Positions 49,331 through 61,508 of a stretch of DNA of 64,000 nt are shown piece by piece. Origin of the DNA: Glycine soja. Taxonomy: Eukaryota; Streptophyta; Magnoliopsida; Fabales; Fabaceae. How positions within the stretch are numbered: the stretch's first letter is position 1; every line of letters starts with the position of its first letter. Position numbers and translations under genes: made by a program. The notes under the pieces are model-generated. The model saw only the letters and a program-made list of their open reading frames with translations, was not told the origin of the DNA and did no database searches. Location of the stretch: positions 52,241,928 through 52,305,927 of the forward strand of contig NC_041019.1 in NCBI RefSeq assembly GCF_004193775.1. Reading direction: 5' to 3'.

Positions 49331-49628
49331 AAGAATGTTGGTAAGTACACCCAATAATATTACTGGTGACAATATTACTATGCATCCAATATTTTACATT
49401 TTGTTCAATTTTGCCCCCTCACTTATTTCGTAAGTTTTTTATATTTTATGGAAGAAATTCTTTCATAAGTTTCTTATTTAATACGCATGTAAATTTAAAT
49501 AATAAATTTTGTGATAATTAATTTTAATATAAATCATACGAATTATTTAATCCGTATATATTAAAAGTTATAGATACAAAAACTATAGATACTTAAAATT
49601 TAAAAATTTTAAAAATGGAGAAAGATTA

Positions 49629-49808
49629 CCGTTTCTTGTCCCAATATTGATCCAACCCGGTACTCACCATCTATGGAATTATTGTGGTGATATTCCATCT
49701 ACAAGGTTTAAATGGCAAGGACGACGTGCCTTTCATTCTTTTAATATGTACGTTCCAACTCAGGATTCTAATTGCAAAGAGTGGACAAATCCATCAATAA
49801 GTGTGTAG
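49629..49808 (+). pseudogene. S-protein homolog fragment, copy A
   Basis: This matches the middle and end of the family after a frameshift. The first part reads in one frame (around SCPNID), then another frame gives HLWNYCGDIPSTRFKWQG, AFHSFNMYVPTQDSNCKE and WTNPSIS. The signal peptide and N-terminus are missing; instead the left edge is fused to a piece of the ~120-bp repeat (ggagaaagattaccgttt). The C-terminal Cys region is also absent. The fuller partner copy is at 60098. Confidence 0.8.
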
Positions 49809-50094
49809 TTTTTTTTTCTAAATTATCAAATAAAAATAAAATTTAAATTAATTTTGAAAAAAAAGTTATAGGATAAGATTTTGAGTAAAAAATCATAATT
49901 TTTTTATAAATATAATTTTTTTTCCTATTAAAATCGTAAAAATTTTTATGATTTTTTTAAATATGATTTTGAAGTAATAAGTATTTGAAAAAATATATAT
50001 TTTTGTTTAAGAAGTTATAAATTATTTATGAGTTCAAAATCATAAATAATTTTTTATTAATTACTAATAAATTTAGTTTGCTTTCATTTTTAAT

Positions 50095-50610
50095 TTAATA
50101 TTTTGACTTGCACAAATGTCTTGACATATATCCTGTGCCATCCATCACGTGATAATGCATTGGCACGCCCCAGAATGTAAAGGATTTCATATTCATACCC
50201 CAAAAGCTTCTCAGGGTCAGCTGCAACGCCAGACTGAGATATATATGATATGCCCCAAGTATGCTACTGCATGTGTAAATACCAAAGTCACATTTGGCAG
50301 ATTTGAGATAAAAATGGGTGTGCCAATGAAGGCTATATATCAGAATACAAGGATAAATTTGCACAAGAATGGCCTCAAAACATCATTCATGGTTGCCTGA
50401 AAAGATGTTTTGGTGAACAATCGAGCAAACCGCGATGGAGTATCCGCGGTCAATGGAGGTGGGTCAGCATCGGTGGCATCATTCGCAGACGGTAAAGTGA
50501 CAGAGTGAAAGGATTCAATAGCATTCATAAACATATAGCGACAACACTGAGAATAAAAAGCATGAGATGAATTGGTAGAAGCCATCCCTACCAGAGTCAC
50601 TGGTTAGTTG
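50095..50610 (-). mobile_element. Ty3/gypsy pol fragment, copy A
   Basis: The minus strand encodes TKTSFQATMNDVLRPFL, then ILIYSLHWHTHFYLKSAKC and DFG. This corresponds to the gypsy reverse-transcriptase region around the catalytic 'YxDD' motif, which is altered or lost here. After a frameshift, SQSGVAADPEKL is followed directly by LGYEYEILYILGRANALSRD. That is the end of the RNase H domain, so the part between has been deleted. A short deletion relative to copy B also breaks the frame near 50345. Confidence 0.8.
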
Positions 50611-50974
50611 TTGTGAGAAAATTGATTTAATTATCTTAACAAATTTGTCTATTATATTAAAATATGTCATGGGAATATTACGGAGCATTAAGAACATAAA
50701 TATTTATTGACATAATTACATATATTGAAAAAACAATTTTGAATTATTTTATAAGATCTTATTGAAAAGAGTCATAATAAATTATTTTTTCAAAATATAT
50801 CATGAAATATCTTTGAACGGTATTAATTTTTCTTTATTTTTAAATCTGCTGTTAAGGTAATCAGTTGTTTTTAAAACTATCATTCAATACATTAACTTTT
50901 TTCTTTATTGTAACAAATGTAAACGTTGAATAGTTTTGTTTTTTTTTCTTTCGAATCTCATCATGTATTTTAAC

Positions 50975-50982
50975 TATAAAAA
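50975..50982 (+). promoter_or_regulatory. TATA box of S-protein homolog type-b gene
   Basis: tataaaaa lies 55 bp before the ATG at 51030, within taactataaaaacctctcac. The same context stands 53 bp before the ATG of the paralog at 61509. Confidence 0.6.
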
Positions 50983-51029
50983 CCTCTCACAAACACACAT
51001 TTATCTTATATCTTCAAGAAAAAAGGATT

Positions 51030-51440
51030 ATGTCTTTCTTTGCCTCCATACTATCATTACTATGGTTGCTTATCCTTTTTTTGTCACCAAAAAGCAGTGC
51101 TGTGGGGGTGTACGTGAAAATGGTTGTAGTTACAAATAATTTGGATAATGGAAGTTTGAATTTAACCATTTATTGTCCCTATTTTTATCCTAAACTGCTG
51201 CACCCGTATATTCATCTTCGCCCTGGTGACCAACATCTATTTGGTTATTCTGGTGATATTACACCTACACTTCGACCATTCCTTTGCTTCTTTGCATGGG
51301 AAGGTGCTGCTCACACCTTTGATATGTATGATCCAACTCGAGATTCTGATTGCGAAGAGTGCAAATGGCATATAAGAGAAAAGGGACCATGTAGGTTTCG
51401 TTTTCCCAACCAGGAATTTGCTTGCTATAATTGGTTTTAA
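51030..51440 (+). CDS. S-protein homolog (self-incompatibility S1 family), type b, 136 aa
   Basis: A single-exon secreted protein. The signal peptide spans residues 1-24 (MSFFASILSLLWLLILFLS, cleavage probably after KSSA). The mature part follows the S1-family pattern: VVTNNLDNGSLNLTIYC, YIHLRPGDQ, YSGDITPT, LCFFAWEGAAHTFDMYDP, RDSDCEECKWHI, GPCRF and EFACYNWF at the end. Six cysteines lie at 49, 86, 108, 111, 121 and 132, with the same spacing pattern as the type-a gene. There is one clear sequon, NLT. A polyadenylation signal AATAAA is at 51536-51541. The partner copy at 61509 is almost identical in its C-terminal half but differs in the loop between Cys1 and Cys2. The biological role is unknown; the family includes extracellular ligands. 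Confidence 0.9.
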   Translation: MSFFASILSLLWLLILFLSPKSSAVGVYVKMVVVTNNLDNGSLNLTIYCPYFYPKLLHPYIHLRPGDQHLFGYSGDITPTLRPFLCFFAWEGAAHTFDMYDPTRDSDCEECKWHIREKGPCRFRFPNQEFACYNWF

Positions 51441-52896
51441 AATATGTTTTTATCTTAACACATGTTCTTAAATTCTACATGCATGTAGGGTTGAGAACTT
51501 AGTTGTAACAAGATATTTCCCTCTTATATCTTCTAAATAAAAGAGTGATCTCTATTTGGGTTAATATTATTCATCATTGCTTTGAAAATTGAGTTCAAGC
51601 TTTCTGTATGCTAGAGAATTACTTTTGATTTCATTATAAAATTGAGTATGTTTCTGACATTAGGAAAGAATGAAAATTTCATGAGAAATAAAGGTTTGAG
51701 TGAATAGCTAGTTGAATGACTTTTTTTCTTCTTTTTTTTTCCTATGGATATATAATTATTATTTTTAATGTGGTTTCTATCGGGAAATCAACGTCCTTAC
51801 CAACAAAAATACTCACACTTACGAAAAATAGTAAGAAGACAACAAAGATTATACCATAAAAAAATAATAATAAACACAATAATTTAACGTGATTCAACAC
51901 TTCTTATTTATATTCACATAATCGTCTCAAAAAGTATTTTACTTCACTCAATGGTTACAAAAAATGATAATATTCTCACAAAACTTTTCTCTTAATAAAA
52001 TGACTTTATTTTACAATCTTTCTTCTCACACACTTTCTCTAACTGTGTTGATCTTTATGTTAAAATATATAAATATGACTTGGGATAAAAAATAAAACTC
52101 ATTCAACCTTCATTTGTTAAAATAAAGAAAAATATTTATGTCATTCAACGATATTTTGAAAAACAGCTCATATTCAACCTTTACAACAATTTTAAAAATA
52201 AAGAAAAAAATTAATGTCATTTAAATATATATATTTTTTGAGGGAAAATGTCATTCAAAGGTATTTATAACTAAATTAATAAGGAAGAATGTTAGTAAAT
52301 ATCTTTGAAAAAACTAATTAAAAAATTAAAAAAAAAATTTATAAAAGAATATCTATAATTTTTTAAAATATAATTTGAACATATTTTTAATAAAACTTAC
52401 TAGCTAGTGATTCATTTCCCATTAATACTTTAAAAACCTTTAATAACAAGACTTTAAATAATAATTCTAAAAAATAGTTAATATTGTTTTACCAACATTA
52501 AGATGTTGACTTTTTGTGTTGTTATTTTTAATCATTATATTTTCATGATTGTTTTTAATTAGACCTAATACAAAAATGTTTCTTCATTCAATTATTTTTT
52601 GCTAAATGCGTCTGCATGTTAACCAGTGATAACTAATGTGATATTTGTAAAATTTGTCTCTAATATTTTAAAGATTTGTATCCTTTTTTAAAAAAATTGC
52701 AAGATTTGTACTGCTCTAACCGATTTTTGAGATTATAATCAACACGATGACCGAAATTGTATTTAATTGTGATATTTGGGATAGGTGTTCCTAATTAAGG
52801 ATATTTTGGAAATAGGGAATGATCCATATCTTTGATTTGGCTATTTAGGAATTTTGTATGAGAAATTGTAGGAGTTATTTGAAAATTACTGTCAAA

Positions 52897-52953
<57 letters not shown>

Positions 52954-53095
52954 TGCAAATTATATTAATGAGAATCAGAATAGGTTCAGATTCTATAATA
53001 ACATACTCTCCAAGCCTTTCTCATTGAAAATAAAAGGAAATGATCCTTAATTGATATTTTTTTACAATAATTGATTTTAAAAAAAAATCCTGATA
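51441..53095. other. 3' flank and spacer after the type-b gene, unit 1
   Basis: Largely colinear with 61917-63780 (shared 'ttgaaaattgagt', 'cagctcatattcaacctttac', 'ctagctagtgattcatttcc', 'ttcctaattaaggatattttgg'). Relative to the second unit it lacks about 450 bp near 52045. It ends with a (TA)n run at 52899-52950. No gene is seen. Confidence 0.6.
52899..52950. repeat. (TA)n microsatellite, 52 nt
   Basis: Alternating AT run at the end of duplication unit 1. The equivalent run in unit 2 (63628-63703) is longer. Confidence 0.95.
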
Positions 53096-53291
53096 AATTA
53101 ATTAAGGGATAAAAAAGTAATTCAACCGAAAATTAATATTATTTTTGCAACAACCAAAAATTAATATATACTAATATTAGTTTGACTGAACATTTAAATA
53201 TTTTTTAGTTTGCTTAATATTTATGTATTTTAATTATAAACAGGCCTCTTTGAATATTATACATTTCTCCTTCAATACTTTTACTCGTAGC

Positions 53292-53292
<1 letters not shown>

Positions 53293-53356
<64 letters not shown>
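53293..53356 (+). repeat. expanded (TA)n tract upstream of the broken type-a copy
   Basis: A 64-nt TA run ending 61 bp before the ATG at 53418, homologous to the 21-nt run at 39133-39153 and the 14-nt run at 63891-63904. Confidence 0.9.
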
Positions 53357-53360
<4 letters not shown>

Positions 53361-53417
53361 AATGAAAAGATTCACAGTAAAAGAAAAAGGAAAAGCAGTA
53401 GCAGATCGAAGATAACA

Positions 53418-53808
53418 ATGTCTTTATTTGGCTATTTGCTAGAAGTGTTTCCACACTACTGGTGTGTTGTTATTATCAACGTTGAACAATACTATGGCAG
53501 AGAAGGCACATATTAGGGTTACAAATGATTTGGGAATTCTAGACTTAACTGTTTCCTGCAAGATGGATACTCAACCACACGTTCTCACCCCCGGTGCTTA
53601 CACTACGAGTGGAACTTTTCTCCTGATTATTATAATAACGAATTTGGAACGGAACCATTATTCAGTAATTGTTCCTTTCAATGGGAAGGTGCCCATCACT
53701 CATTTGATCTGTACGTACAAGTTAGGGATGGTGATTGCAACAAGTGCTCATGGTTTATTAAACAAGACGATCCATGTAGGTATTCTTGCTATCAATGGAA
53801 AAAATAAT
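53418..53808 (+). pseudogene. S-protein homolog type-a pseudogene with frameshifts
   Basis: Clearly colinear with the intact gene at 39216. Near the start an 8-base insertion (ggctattt) and a 4-base loss shift the frame, so the ATG at 53418 leads to an early stop. The original frame resumes at the segment giving STLNNTMAEKAHIRVTND. A further one-base insertion near 53604 shifts the frame again before EWNFSPDYYNNEFG. The tail keeps NCSFQWEGAHHSFDLYV, CNKCSWF and CYQW and would stop at 53806-53808. A seven-codon stretch (ytgnlrf in the intact gene) is shortened. Not expected to make a normal protein. Confidence 0.88.
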
Positions 53809-54289
53809 GTACGATGGTTGAGAGAACCAAAAATCAAGTTGTAGCTGGATATTTGATACTCTCTTATCTCATTTAAATAGTGATTATTGTTTTAGAGATG
53901 CTCCATCAATGTTATCCATGCCTTTCAATGCTATAGTTTCTAGTTTTTTTTTTCTCCTATGAATGAATTGCTCTTCGTATTTAATTGTTTTTCGCATCAC
54001 ATAACATTGAGTGCGGAATACATTGATTATTACTTTTCATCGAAAAATTTAATAATTTTTAATAAGTTTTTTTTTATATTTCAAATCACTTTTTTCATCC
54101 ACAAGAGGTTGGAGCTCAGGACCACTCGACCTATAAACTTATTATTCTTGATTTCTATCTAAAATTAAAGAACTAGTGCCATTAAAAAATTTAATTAATT
54201 AAATCACTTGCAAAATTTTATATTTTTCTTTAAATCCTTGGTTTTAGTATATATAGAAGAAATAAAATAGAATGCTCAATTATACAAAA

Positions 54290-56104
54290 GATATGGTACA
54301 TAAAAAACATGAATGAAACATACAAAAGAAGTCATAATATTTTTCAAAATTTAAAATTTTGCAATTAATACTTTCATTTATAGAATAGATGATGAAAGTG
54401 AAGAAAAATTACCGTTTGAATTTTGAAAATTTAAAAAGTGGAGTGCGCATAGAAACCATCCTACCATACCAAAGAAGTCATAATATTTTCAAATGTTGTA
54501 ATTAATACTTTAATTTATAGACATAAGTGTTAAAGTGGGGAGAGAGGTCGGCTTGAATGTTAAAGAATGGAACACATGAAAGAAGTCATAACACTTTTCA
54601 AATTTTAGGATTTTGTAATTGATTAATACTTTCATCTACAAACAAGAGGATGCAAGTGGAGAAAGATTATTGTTTGGATTTTGAATTTCAAATGATGGAG
54701 CATAAAAAAGAAGTCATGATATTTTCTAAATTTTAAAATTATACAATTAATACTTTCATGTACAATAAGGGCATGAAAGTGGAGAGAGAATACAATTTGA
54801 ATTTTGAATTTTAATAAAGGGAGCATGTAAAAGAAGTCATAATACTTTTTAAAATTTTGTAATTAATGTTTTCATCTATAAACAAGAGTGTGAAAGTGGA
54901 GAGAATGAAGCATAAAGAAGAAGTCATAATACTTTTCAAATTAATACTTTCATCTACAAACATGAGTGTGAAAGTGGAGGGAGATTACATTTTGAATTTT
55001 AAATTTTAAAGAATGGAGGTACAAAAGAAGTCATAATATTTTTTAAATTTTAAAATTTTGCAATTAATGCTTTCATTTATAGACAAGAGTGTGAAAGTGG
55101 AGATAATGAAGCATACTCAAGAAGTCATAACACTTTTCAAATTAATACTTTCATCTACAAACATGAGTGTGAAGGTGGAGGGAGATTACATTTTGAATTT
55201 TAAATTTTAAAGAATGAAGCGTACAAAAGAAGTCATAATATTTTTGAAATTTTAAAATTTTGCAATTAATACTTTCATTCACAACCAAGGGCATGAAAGT
55301 GGAGAGAAAATAGGGTTTGAATTTTGAAATTTGAGTTTTTTAAAATGGAGTGCATAGAGAAACCATAATACCATACAAAAGAAGTCATAATACTTTTAAA
55401 AATTTGTAATTAATACTTTAATTTATAGACAAAAGTGTTAAAGTGAAGAGAGATGTAGGTTTGAATTTTGAAGTATGGAGCATACAGAAGAAGTCATAGT
55501 ACTTTTCAAATTTTAGAATTTTGTAATTAATTAATACTTTCATTTACAGACAAGAGGATGAAAGTGAAAAAAAATTACAGTTTGAATTTTGAATTTTAAA
55601 TAATGAAGCATACAAAAGAAGTCATAATATTTTTCAAATTTTAGAATTTTACAATTAATACTTTCATTTACATGCAAGGACATGAAAGTGAAGAGAGAAT
55701 ACAATTTGAATTTTGAATTTCAAAGAATGGAACATACAAAAGAAATTATACTACTTTTTCCAATTTTAAAATTTTGTAATTAATGTTTTCATTCCTAGAC
55801 AAGAGCCTAAAGGCCTAGGTGGAGACTGATTACGATTTGAATTTTAAAATTTGAATTTTAAGAAAGGAAGCATATACAAAAGAAGTCATACTACTTTTCA
55901 AATTTTGTAATTAATACTTTTATTTACAAAATGAAGAGAGAGAAATCAATTTGAATGTTGAATTTTAAAAAATGTAGCTTACAGGTAAGTCAAAGCTTTT
56001 CAAATTCTAAAATTTTGTTAATGAGAGAATTCAGGTTTGAGTTTTGAATGTTAAAAAATGAAGTGTACTAAAAAAGAATCATAATACTTTTAAAATTTGA
56101 AACT
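54290..56104. repeat. repeat array 3, ~110-130-bp AT-rich units
   Basis: About 15 units of the same family as arrays 1 and 2. The marker 'gaagtcata' recurs at intervals mostly between 86 and 146 bp (for example near 54474, 54585, 54710, 54833, 54919, 55027). It is the unit-2 counterpart of array 2. Confidence 0.85.
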
Positions 56105-58975
56105 CATCCACTGACAAATTAATGTTAGACTTAGCAATGTTTTTGGTCAATTAATTATAAATTTTTGAATTTTATTATTGTTCCATAATATTTTTTTTTA
56201 ACTTTTGGTTCCTAATTAATTGTTTATTTTTTCCCCTTAAAGTATTATTTAAATAAATTTATTTTGTTTTTCAAAGCACTATCCAAACAAATTTAATTTT
56301 TTTTTATTAGACACCAAAAACAAAATCCAGAAATTTATAACAGAACAAAACATATTTAAACCATTAGGTTAGAGATTTCCTAAAGATCTTTTCTTGTATC
56401 ATGTAAGTAACACTTCCCACTAAATATTAATGGATATTGAAAGTAACAGATAAATGCAACCTTGAAATGCATATTGTGTATTTAAGATTGTTCTGAACTC
56501 TAATAGTATATCTTAAGCAAGACAAAAGCAACCATATATTTTTGGCGATGTTCATCATCATCAGGAAGCCCTGCATGAAATGATAGTCTGACAGACTATA
56601 CTGTGAGAAATGGGGTGCACGTCTTAGTACCTTCAACATAGTTATTTTTCATTTTCTCTATAAAAAAAAGTTCAGAACAATCTTTAATTTTTTTAATTCC
56701 TTAACTAATGCCCCCAAACATTTGCCTAAAAACAAAATAGGATACGGTCTTTGCTGCCATTTATAATGAGAATTATAAATAACTAGTAATAATTAATTCA
56801 GCTCACTCCAATAAATAAAAACCTCCAATAATGATGCATTCGACAAAATTAATGTTTTCTTCATCAATTTTAATATTATTCACGTGTGTGGCTTTCTAAC
56901 TGACCGGATCCAAACAGGCTAGCCAGCTAACTAGCCAAGAATGAGTTGGACTGAGTTTCCATCAAGAAAAGCCAAATGGCAACTTCTAAACCTTAGTCAT
57001 AAGTTTGATTAGGCGTTTTTATCTTTAAATATTACATATAGACAGCTATAAGGCCTAGAAGGGATTTTATATTCAAGCGGTTTTTGCAGTATTTTTTTTT
57101 TCAAGCGGTTTAGGTAGAATCCTTATCTAATTTATCAACAATGAGTTAGAGAAAAAAAAAGTATTATGGAACCATTGGCATCTCTTACCCTCTTGACTTA
57201 TGGAGAAACAATGATATGAAAATTAAAACAACGTTCCTAGTTTTGATTGCCCTTTTTCAATTAAGTAAACATCAAAATGATAATCCTAATAACCGAAAAA
57301 AGAGATACTACGGTTTTGAAACACTTTTTACTTGACAAAAATAATATTTTCCATAATGACCCAGATTCATTATACTGTCCCAATTGCATAATTTTCTTTT
57401 CTGCAAATTAAAAGTATGATAGAGACAAAAAAGACTTTTAAATTATAATTTTAATAAAGTAGAGAGCTGATTTCAAAACCATATATAGGTGGGAATGAAA
57501 GAGAGATAGATGGTATGTGGTGTGGTGTTTTATATATGGTGTTTTGGAAGGGAAGAAATGAGTGTATTTTAAAAATAAGGTAATGGATGCATGTTTCAGA
57601 GGTGGTACAACAAGTGGAATTTCTGGCATGGATGACATGGATGAAAAACAAAAATCAAATCTTTTAATTATTCTTTTTCTTCATGGTCACTAAACCATTC
57701 AGTGTGGCTGAAGGATATTTGTGCCTGTGATATGATATTGGGGCAATGTGTGCAGATCAGTAAATGTTTTTCTCCATATAATAGATTTTGGTATGTACTG
57801 CGTAAGGGAGACCAAAATGAGCAGCAAGTGGTGATTATATAATATAACATTTTTTAGCAACTACCATATTAAGGTCTTTTTGGCTGTTCAAGACACAAGG
57901 ATTTTGACCATCAATTTTCAGGGTCTCTTATATATGTACAGTAAAATCATTAACTCGAGAGCTTTTAAAATAAGTATGCATCAACAGATCAACTTCTTCA
58001 AAGAATGAAGATTGAGCGTCTTTTGAGTAGAAAAAATTGTCCTTTTTTATTCTTTCTTTAACATGTTATTTATCACATGGCTAGGACCTTTTCCCCCCTC
58101 TTCTTTCAAGAGTGTATAAACTCCATTAGAGTGTAACAACATTAATTATATTTTTTAATGCAATCGTTTCTATCGAATTCACCTGAGCTGCTTAACTTTT
58201 CTCTGTGGCAAATGATATACTTCAATATGGCATATTTCAAAGATTGACCTATATGATGAAGAAAGGTTGACTATGAACATTTATGGCATATTTCAAACAA
58301 TGCAAGGCAGAATCTTGACACTGAACTGCAGTGGGATACATTATGGTTGCAATATTTCATCAATTACGTCCAGAAAAGGTTGCTTACAAATTTGTTCTTA
58401 GCACTAAAGTGCCTGTTTTGATAAGTCACGTTAGGCACTTGTCAAATCTTGCAATAACCCCATTTTCATTCATGCATAATCAAATGCATTCCGACCGAAC
58501 CCATTTAGGATAATCTCAAATTATATATATAAAGGGAAAGTAGGAATCTTGCACTGGTGTGGAATATACCATCGAACTATTTTCTGGTTCTATACTATGA
58601 GAAAGATAACAAATTACTTCAATTGCAGTGCCCAACAAAGGTTGGGAAGATTGTAGTAAAAAAAAATAAAAAAATGGTTTACATGGCATTTGTTATTTCA
58701 AATTTTAGGAAATAGAGTTCATATTTCCATAAAGCTATTTGTTATCGTCACATTTTCAGTCATTTCAGATTGAAGCATCAATTTAATTCCTAAACTTGTG
58801 ATAAAAATATAAGAATTTATCTATTTTTTTATTAATATAATATTTCTGGCTTTTAAAATGTAACAAGTGTCAATTATACCAGCATCTACCTGTCAACATA
58901 TCTCTTTCTTTCTTTCTTTTTCATTTTCCCCCTGGAACCGCTCACCCCCATGACCCTGTCTACTAATTAAGCTCA
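56105..58975. repeat. 2.8-kb non-coding block, copy B
   Basis: The counterpart of 46391-49330, in the same orientation and order. The differences are mostly small indels and substitutions, with the (TA)n run reduced and a short gap near 57835 (sequence around 48120-48200 of copy A is missing). No open frame survives in both copies. Confidence 0.8.
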
Positions 58976-59462
58976 AAAATCACAACCTTTGTATTTCAAG
59001 GGCAATTGTTTTCATTTACCGACATTTATTTAGATACAAAAACTATAGATACTTAAACCTTTTAAGTTTTATAAAAATACATATTTGAATCTTTTAGTTT
59101 TTTACATTAATTTTACTAATAAAATAAATTCAAGAGATGAATTCAGTAATAAATTTAATAGATACTAAAAGTTCAGATAAATTTAGAAAAAAAATAATTT
59201 ATGAAACCATTTTATTTGTAGTATAAAAAAATACAGCATGTATTTTATATTTTCATTTTTAAAAGAATTATAATAAAGTAATAGAAACTACTTTAATGAT
59301 GATGTGTCTCCAGTTAGTTTTTTTTATATTTTTAAAATAATTAATTTTGGTTCTTAAATCCCATTAATGTGTCATGGTGTCAGACATAAGTTTCAAGAGA
59401 TGAAAGATAAATGCACATTTTAAATTTCGGTAATATATTTATGATATTCTTTTCTTTGTATT

Positions 59463-59665
59463 AATTTTGAATTATCCTCTATGGAAGTAGTTTGTAAGCA
59501 TGTTTCTGATGCTTTCTTTTGCAAAAATCCAAATCTTTCAGAATTTGGTATCACTTTGTCTGAAAATGTTGTTACATTCCAGATCATTGAAAACTCTACG
59601 ATGAATTTAGTCCGGAGACAAGCTAATAAAGTCGAGATTTTATGTTATTCATCATATTCATAAGT
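59463..59665 (+). mobile_element. RNase H-like (RVT_3) remnant of a retroelement
   Basis: Read in one frame: EVVCKHVSDAFFC, NLSEFGITLSE, FQIIENSTMNLVRRQANKVE. This resembles the C-terminal RNase H-type domain found in plant LINEs and related reverse-transcriptase-like proteins (pattern 'D.. .vv... sefg.ii.. ...... f..v.R.aN.vAh.La'). Only this terminal stretch remains. There is no counterpart in unit 1. Confidence 0.6.
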
Positions 59666-60097
59666 TTTCCTAACTATGTTGATACTATTATTATGAATGA
59701 AATAATATGGGTTTGTTCTTTTCAGGAAAAAAGTTTAGGAATTACAAGAACTGAGAATATTAAATTCATGCATTTAATGGATATAAATTATATTGATATC
59801 ACTTGTTTATGCAACTACAAAATCAATATGTAAACTTTAGAAAAAAATTAATTAAAGAAATAGCTCTCTGTTATTTTATAATAGTCGTTTAAGGATTTTG
59901 CACTCCAATCAACAAAATCAATTACTCCATTAAATTTGTTTTTTATTTTATTTTAAGGTAAACATTGAACAAGTTTTGTTTTCTCATATCACATTGTATT
60001 TATATATTTTAATAACTTTGAAGACCCCTCACAAATATATGTATATAGAAGATTCTTCATAAAAAAAAGGGGGGGGTTTGATACAAGAGGTGCAACA

Positions 60098-60395
60098 ATG
60101 TCTTTGTTTGCTAAAAGTGTTTCCATACTGTGGGTGTTTGTGCTTTTTTCGTCGTCATCAAACAATGCTATTGAGGTCACAAATTATTTTGCAGGAAATT
60201 TGGACTTAAAACGTTTCTTGTCCCAATATTGATCCAGCCCGGTACTCACCATCCATGGAATTATTCTGGTGATATTCCATCTACAAGGTTTAAATGGCAA
60301 GGACGAAGTGCCTTTCATTCTTTTAATATGTACGTTCCAACTCGGGATTCTAACTGCAAAGAGTGGGCAAATCCATCAATAAGGGTGTCATTTTT
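60098..60395 (+). pseudogene. S-protein homolog pseudogene, copy B
   Basis: Begins with ATG and a signal peptide (MSLFAKSVSILWVFVLFSS), then IEVTNYFAGNLDLK. A frameshift at about 60212 replaces the expected VSCPNID and leads to a stop (TGA) soon after. The remaining sequence in other frames gives a segment like HHPWNYSGDIPSTRFKWQG, AFHSFNMYVPTRDSNCKE and WANPSIR. The last cysteine-containing part is missing. It corresponds to the more truncated fragment at 49629. Confidence 0.85.
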
Positions 60396-60579
60396 TTTCT
60401 ATTAAAATCGTAAAAAAGATTATGATTTTTTTAATAGGATTTTGAAGTTATAAGCATTTGAAAAAAAAATTGTTTTAGAAGTTATAAATTATTTACGAGT
60501 TCAAAATCATAAACACATCTTTTATTATTAATTATTAATAAATTTAGTTTGTTTTTATTTTTAATTTTATTTAATATTT

Positions 60580-61100
60580 TGACTTGCACAAATGTCTTGA
60601 CATCCTGTGCCATCATCCATCACGTGATAATGCATTGGTGGGCCCCAAAGTGTAAAGGATTTCATATTCATACCCCAAAAGCTTCTCAGGGTCAGCTGCA
60701 ACGCCAGACTGAGATATATATGATATGCCCCAAGTATGCTACTGCATGTGTAAATACCAAAGTCACATTTGGCAGATTTGAGATAAAAATGGGTGTGCCA
60801 ATGAAGGCTATATATCAAAATATTATCACTGAATACAAGGAAAATTTTGCACAAGAATGGCCTCAAAATATCATTCATGGTTGCCTGAAAAGATGTTTTG
60901 GTGAACAACTGAGCAAACTGATGAAGGAGTGTCCTCGTCAATGGAGGTGGGTCAGCATCGGTGGCATCATTCGCAGACAGTAAAGTGACAGAGTGAAAGG
61001 ATTCAATAACATTCATAAACATATAGCGACAAAATTGAGAATAAAAAGCATGAGATGAATTGGTAGAAGCCTTACCTACCAGAGTCACTGGTGTTTTGTT
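60580..61100 (-). mobile_element. Ty3/gypsy pol fragment, copy B
   Basis: The partner of 50095-50610 and better preserved. On the minus strand TKTSFQATMNDILRPFLC, FLVFSDNILIYS and FYLKSAKCDFGIYT are in one frame. The catalytic 'YxDD'-type motif reads FSDN. A frameshift then separates VAYLGHII from SQSGVAADPEKL, which joins directly to an RNase H end (LGYEYEILYILGRANALSRD). No LTRs are visible. Confidence 0.8.
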
Positions 61101-61455
61101 GTGAGAAAATTGATTTAAATATCTTAGCAAATTTGTCTATTATATTAAAATATGTCATGAGAATATTATGGAGTATTAAGAACATAAATATTTATTGATT
61201 TAATTACATATATTGAAGAAAAAATTTTGAATTATTTTATAAGATCTTATTAAAAAAGTCAAAATAACAATTAATTTTTCAAAATATATCATGAAATATC
61301 TTTGAACGGCATTAATTTTTCTTTATTTTTAAATCTGCTGTAAAGGTAATGAGTTGTTTTTAAAAGAATACATTAACTTTTTTCTATATTGTAACAAATG
61401 TAAACGTTGAATAGTTTTTTTTTGTTTTCTTTCGAATCTCATCATGTGTTTTAAC

Positions 61456-61463
61456 TATAAAAA
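61456..61463 (+). promoter_or_regulatory. TATA box of S-protein homolog type-b gene, unit 2
   Basis: tataaaaa within taactataaaaacctctcac, 53 bp before the ATG at 61509. It matches the element at 50975. Confidence 0.6.
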
Positions 61464-61508
61464 CCTCTCACAAACACATTTATCTTAATATCTTCAAGAA
61501 AAAGGATT

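Noticed and set aside
49354..49364. taatattac, the nonanucleotide found at geminivirus replication origins
   Set aside because: There is no stem-loop around it and no Rep-like coding sequence nearby. A 9-mer of this composition is expected by chance in AT-rich DNA.
60549..60983. Plus-strand open frame of 144 codons
   Set aside because: The minus strand of the same DNA encodes recognisable Ty3/gypsy pol; the plus frame is its antisense shadow.
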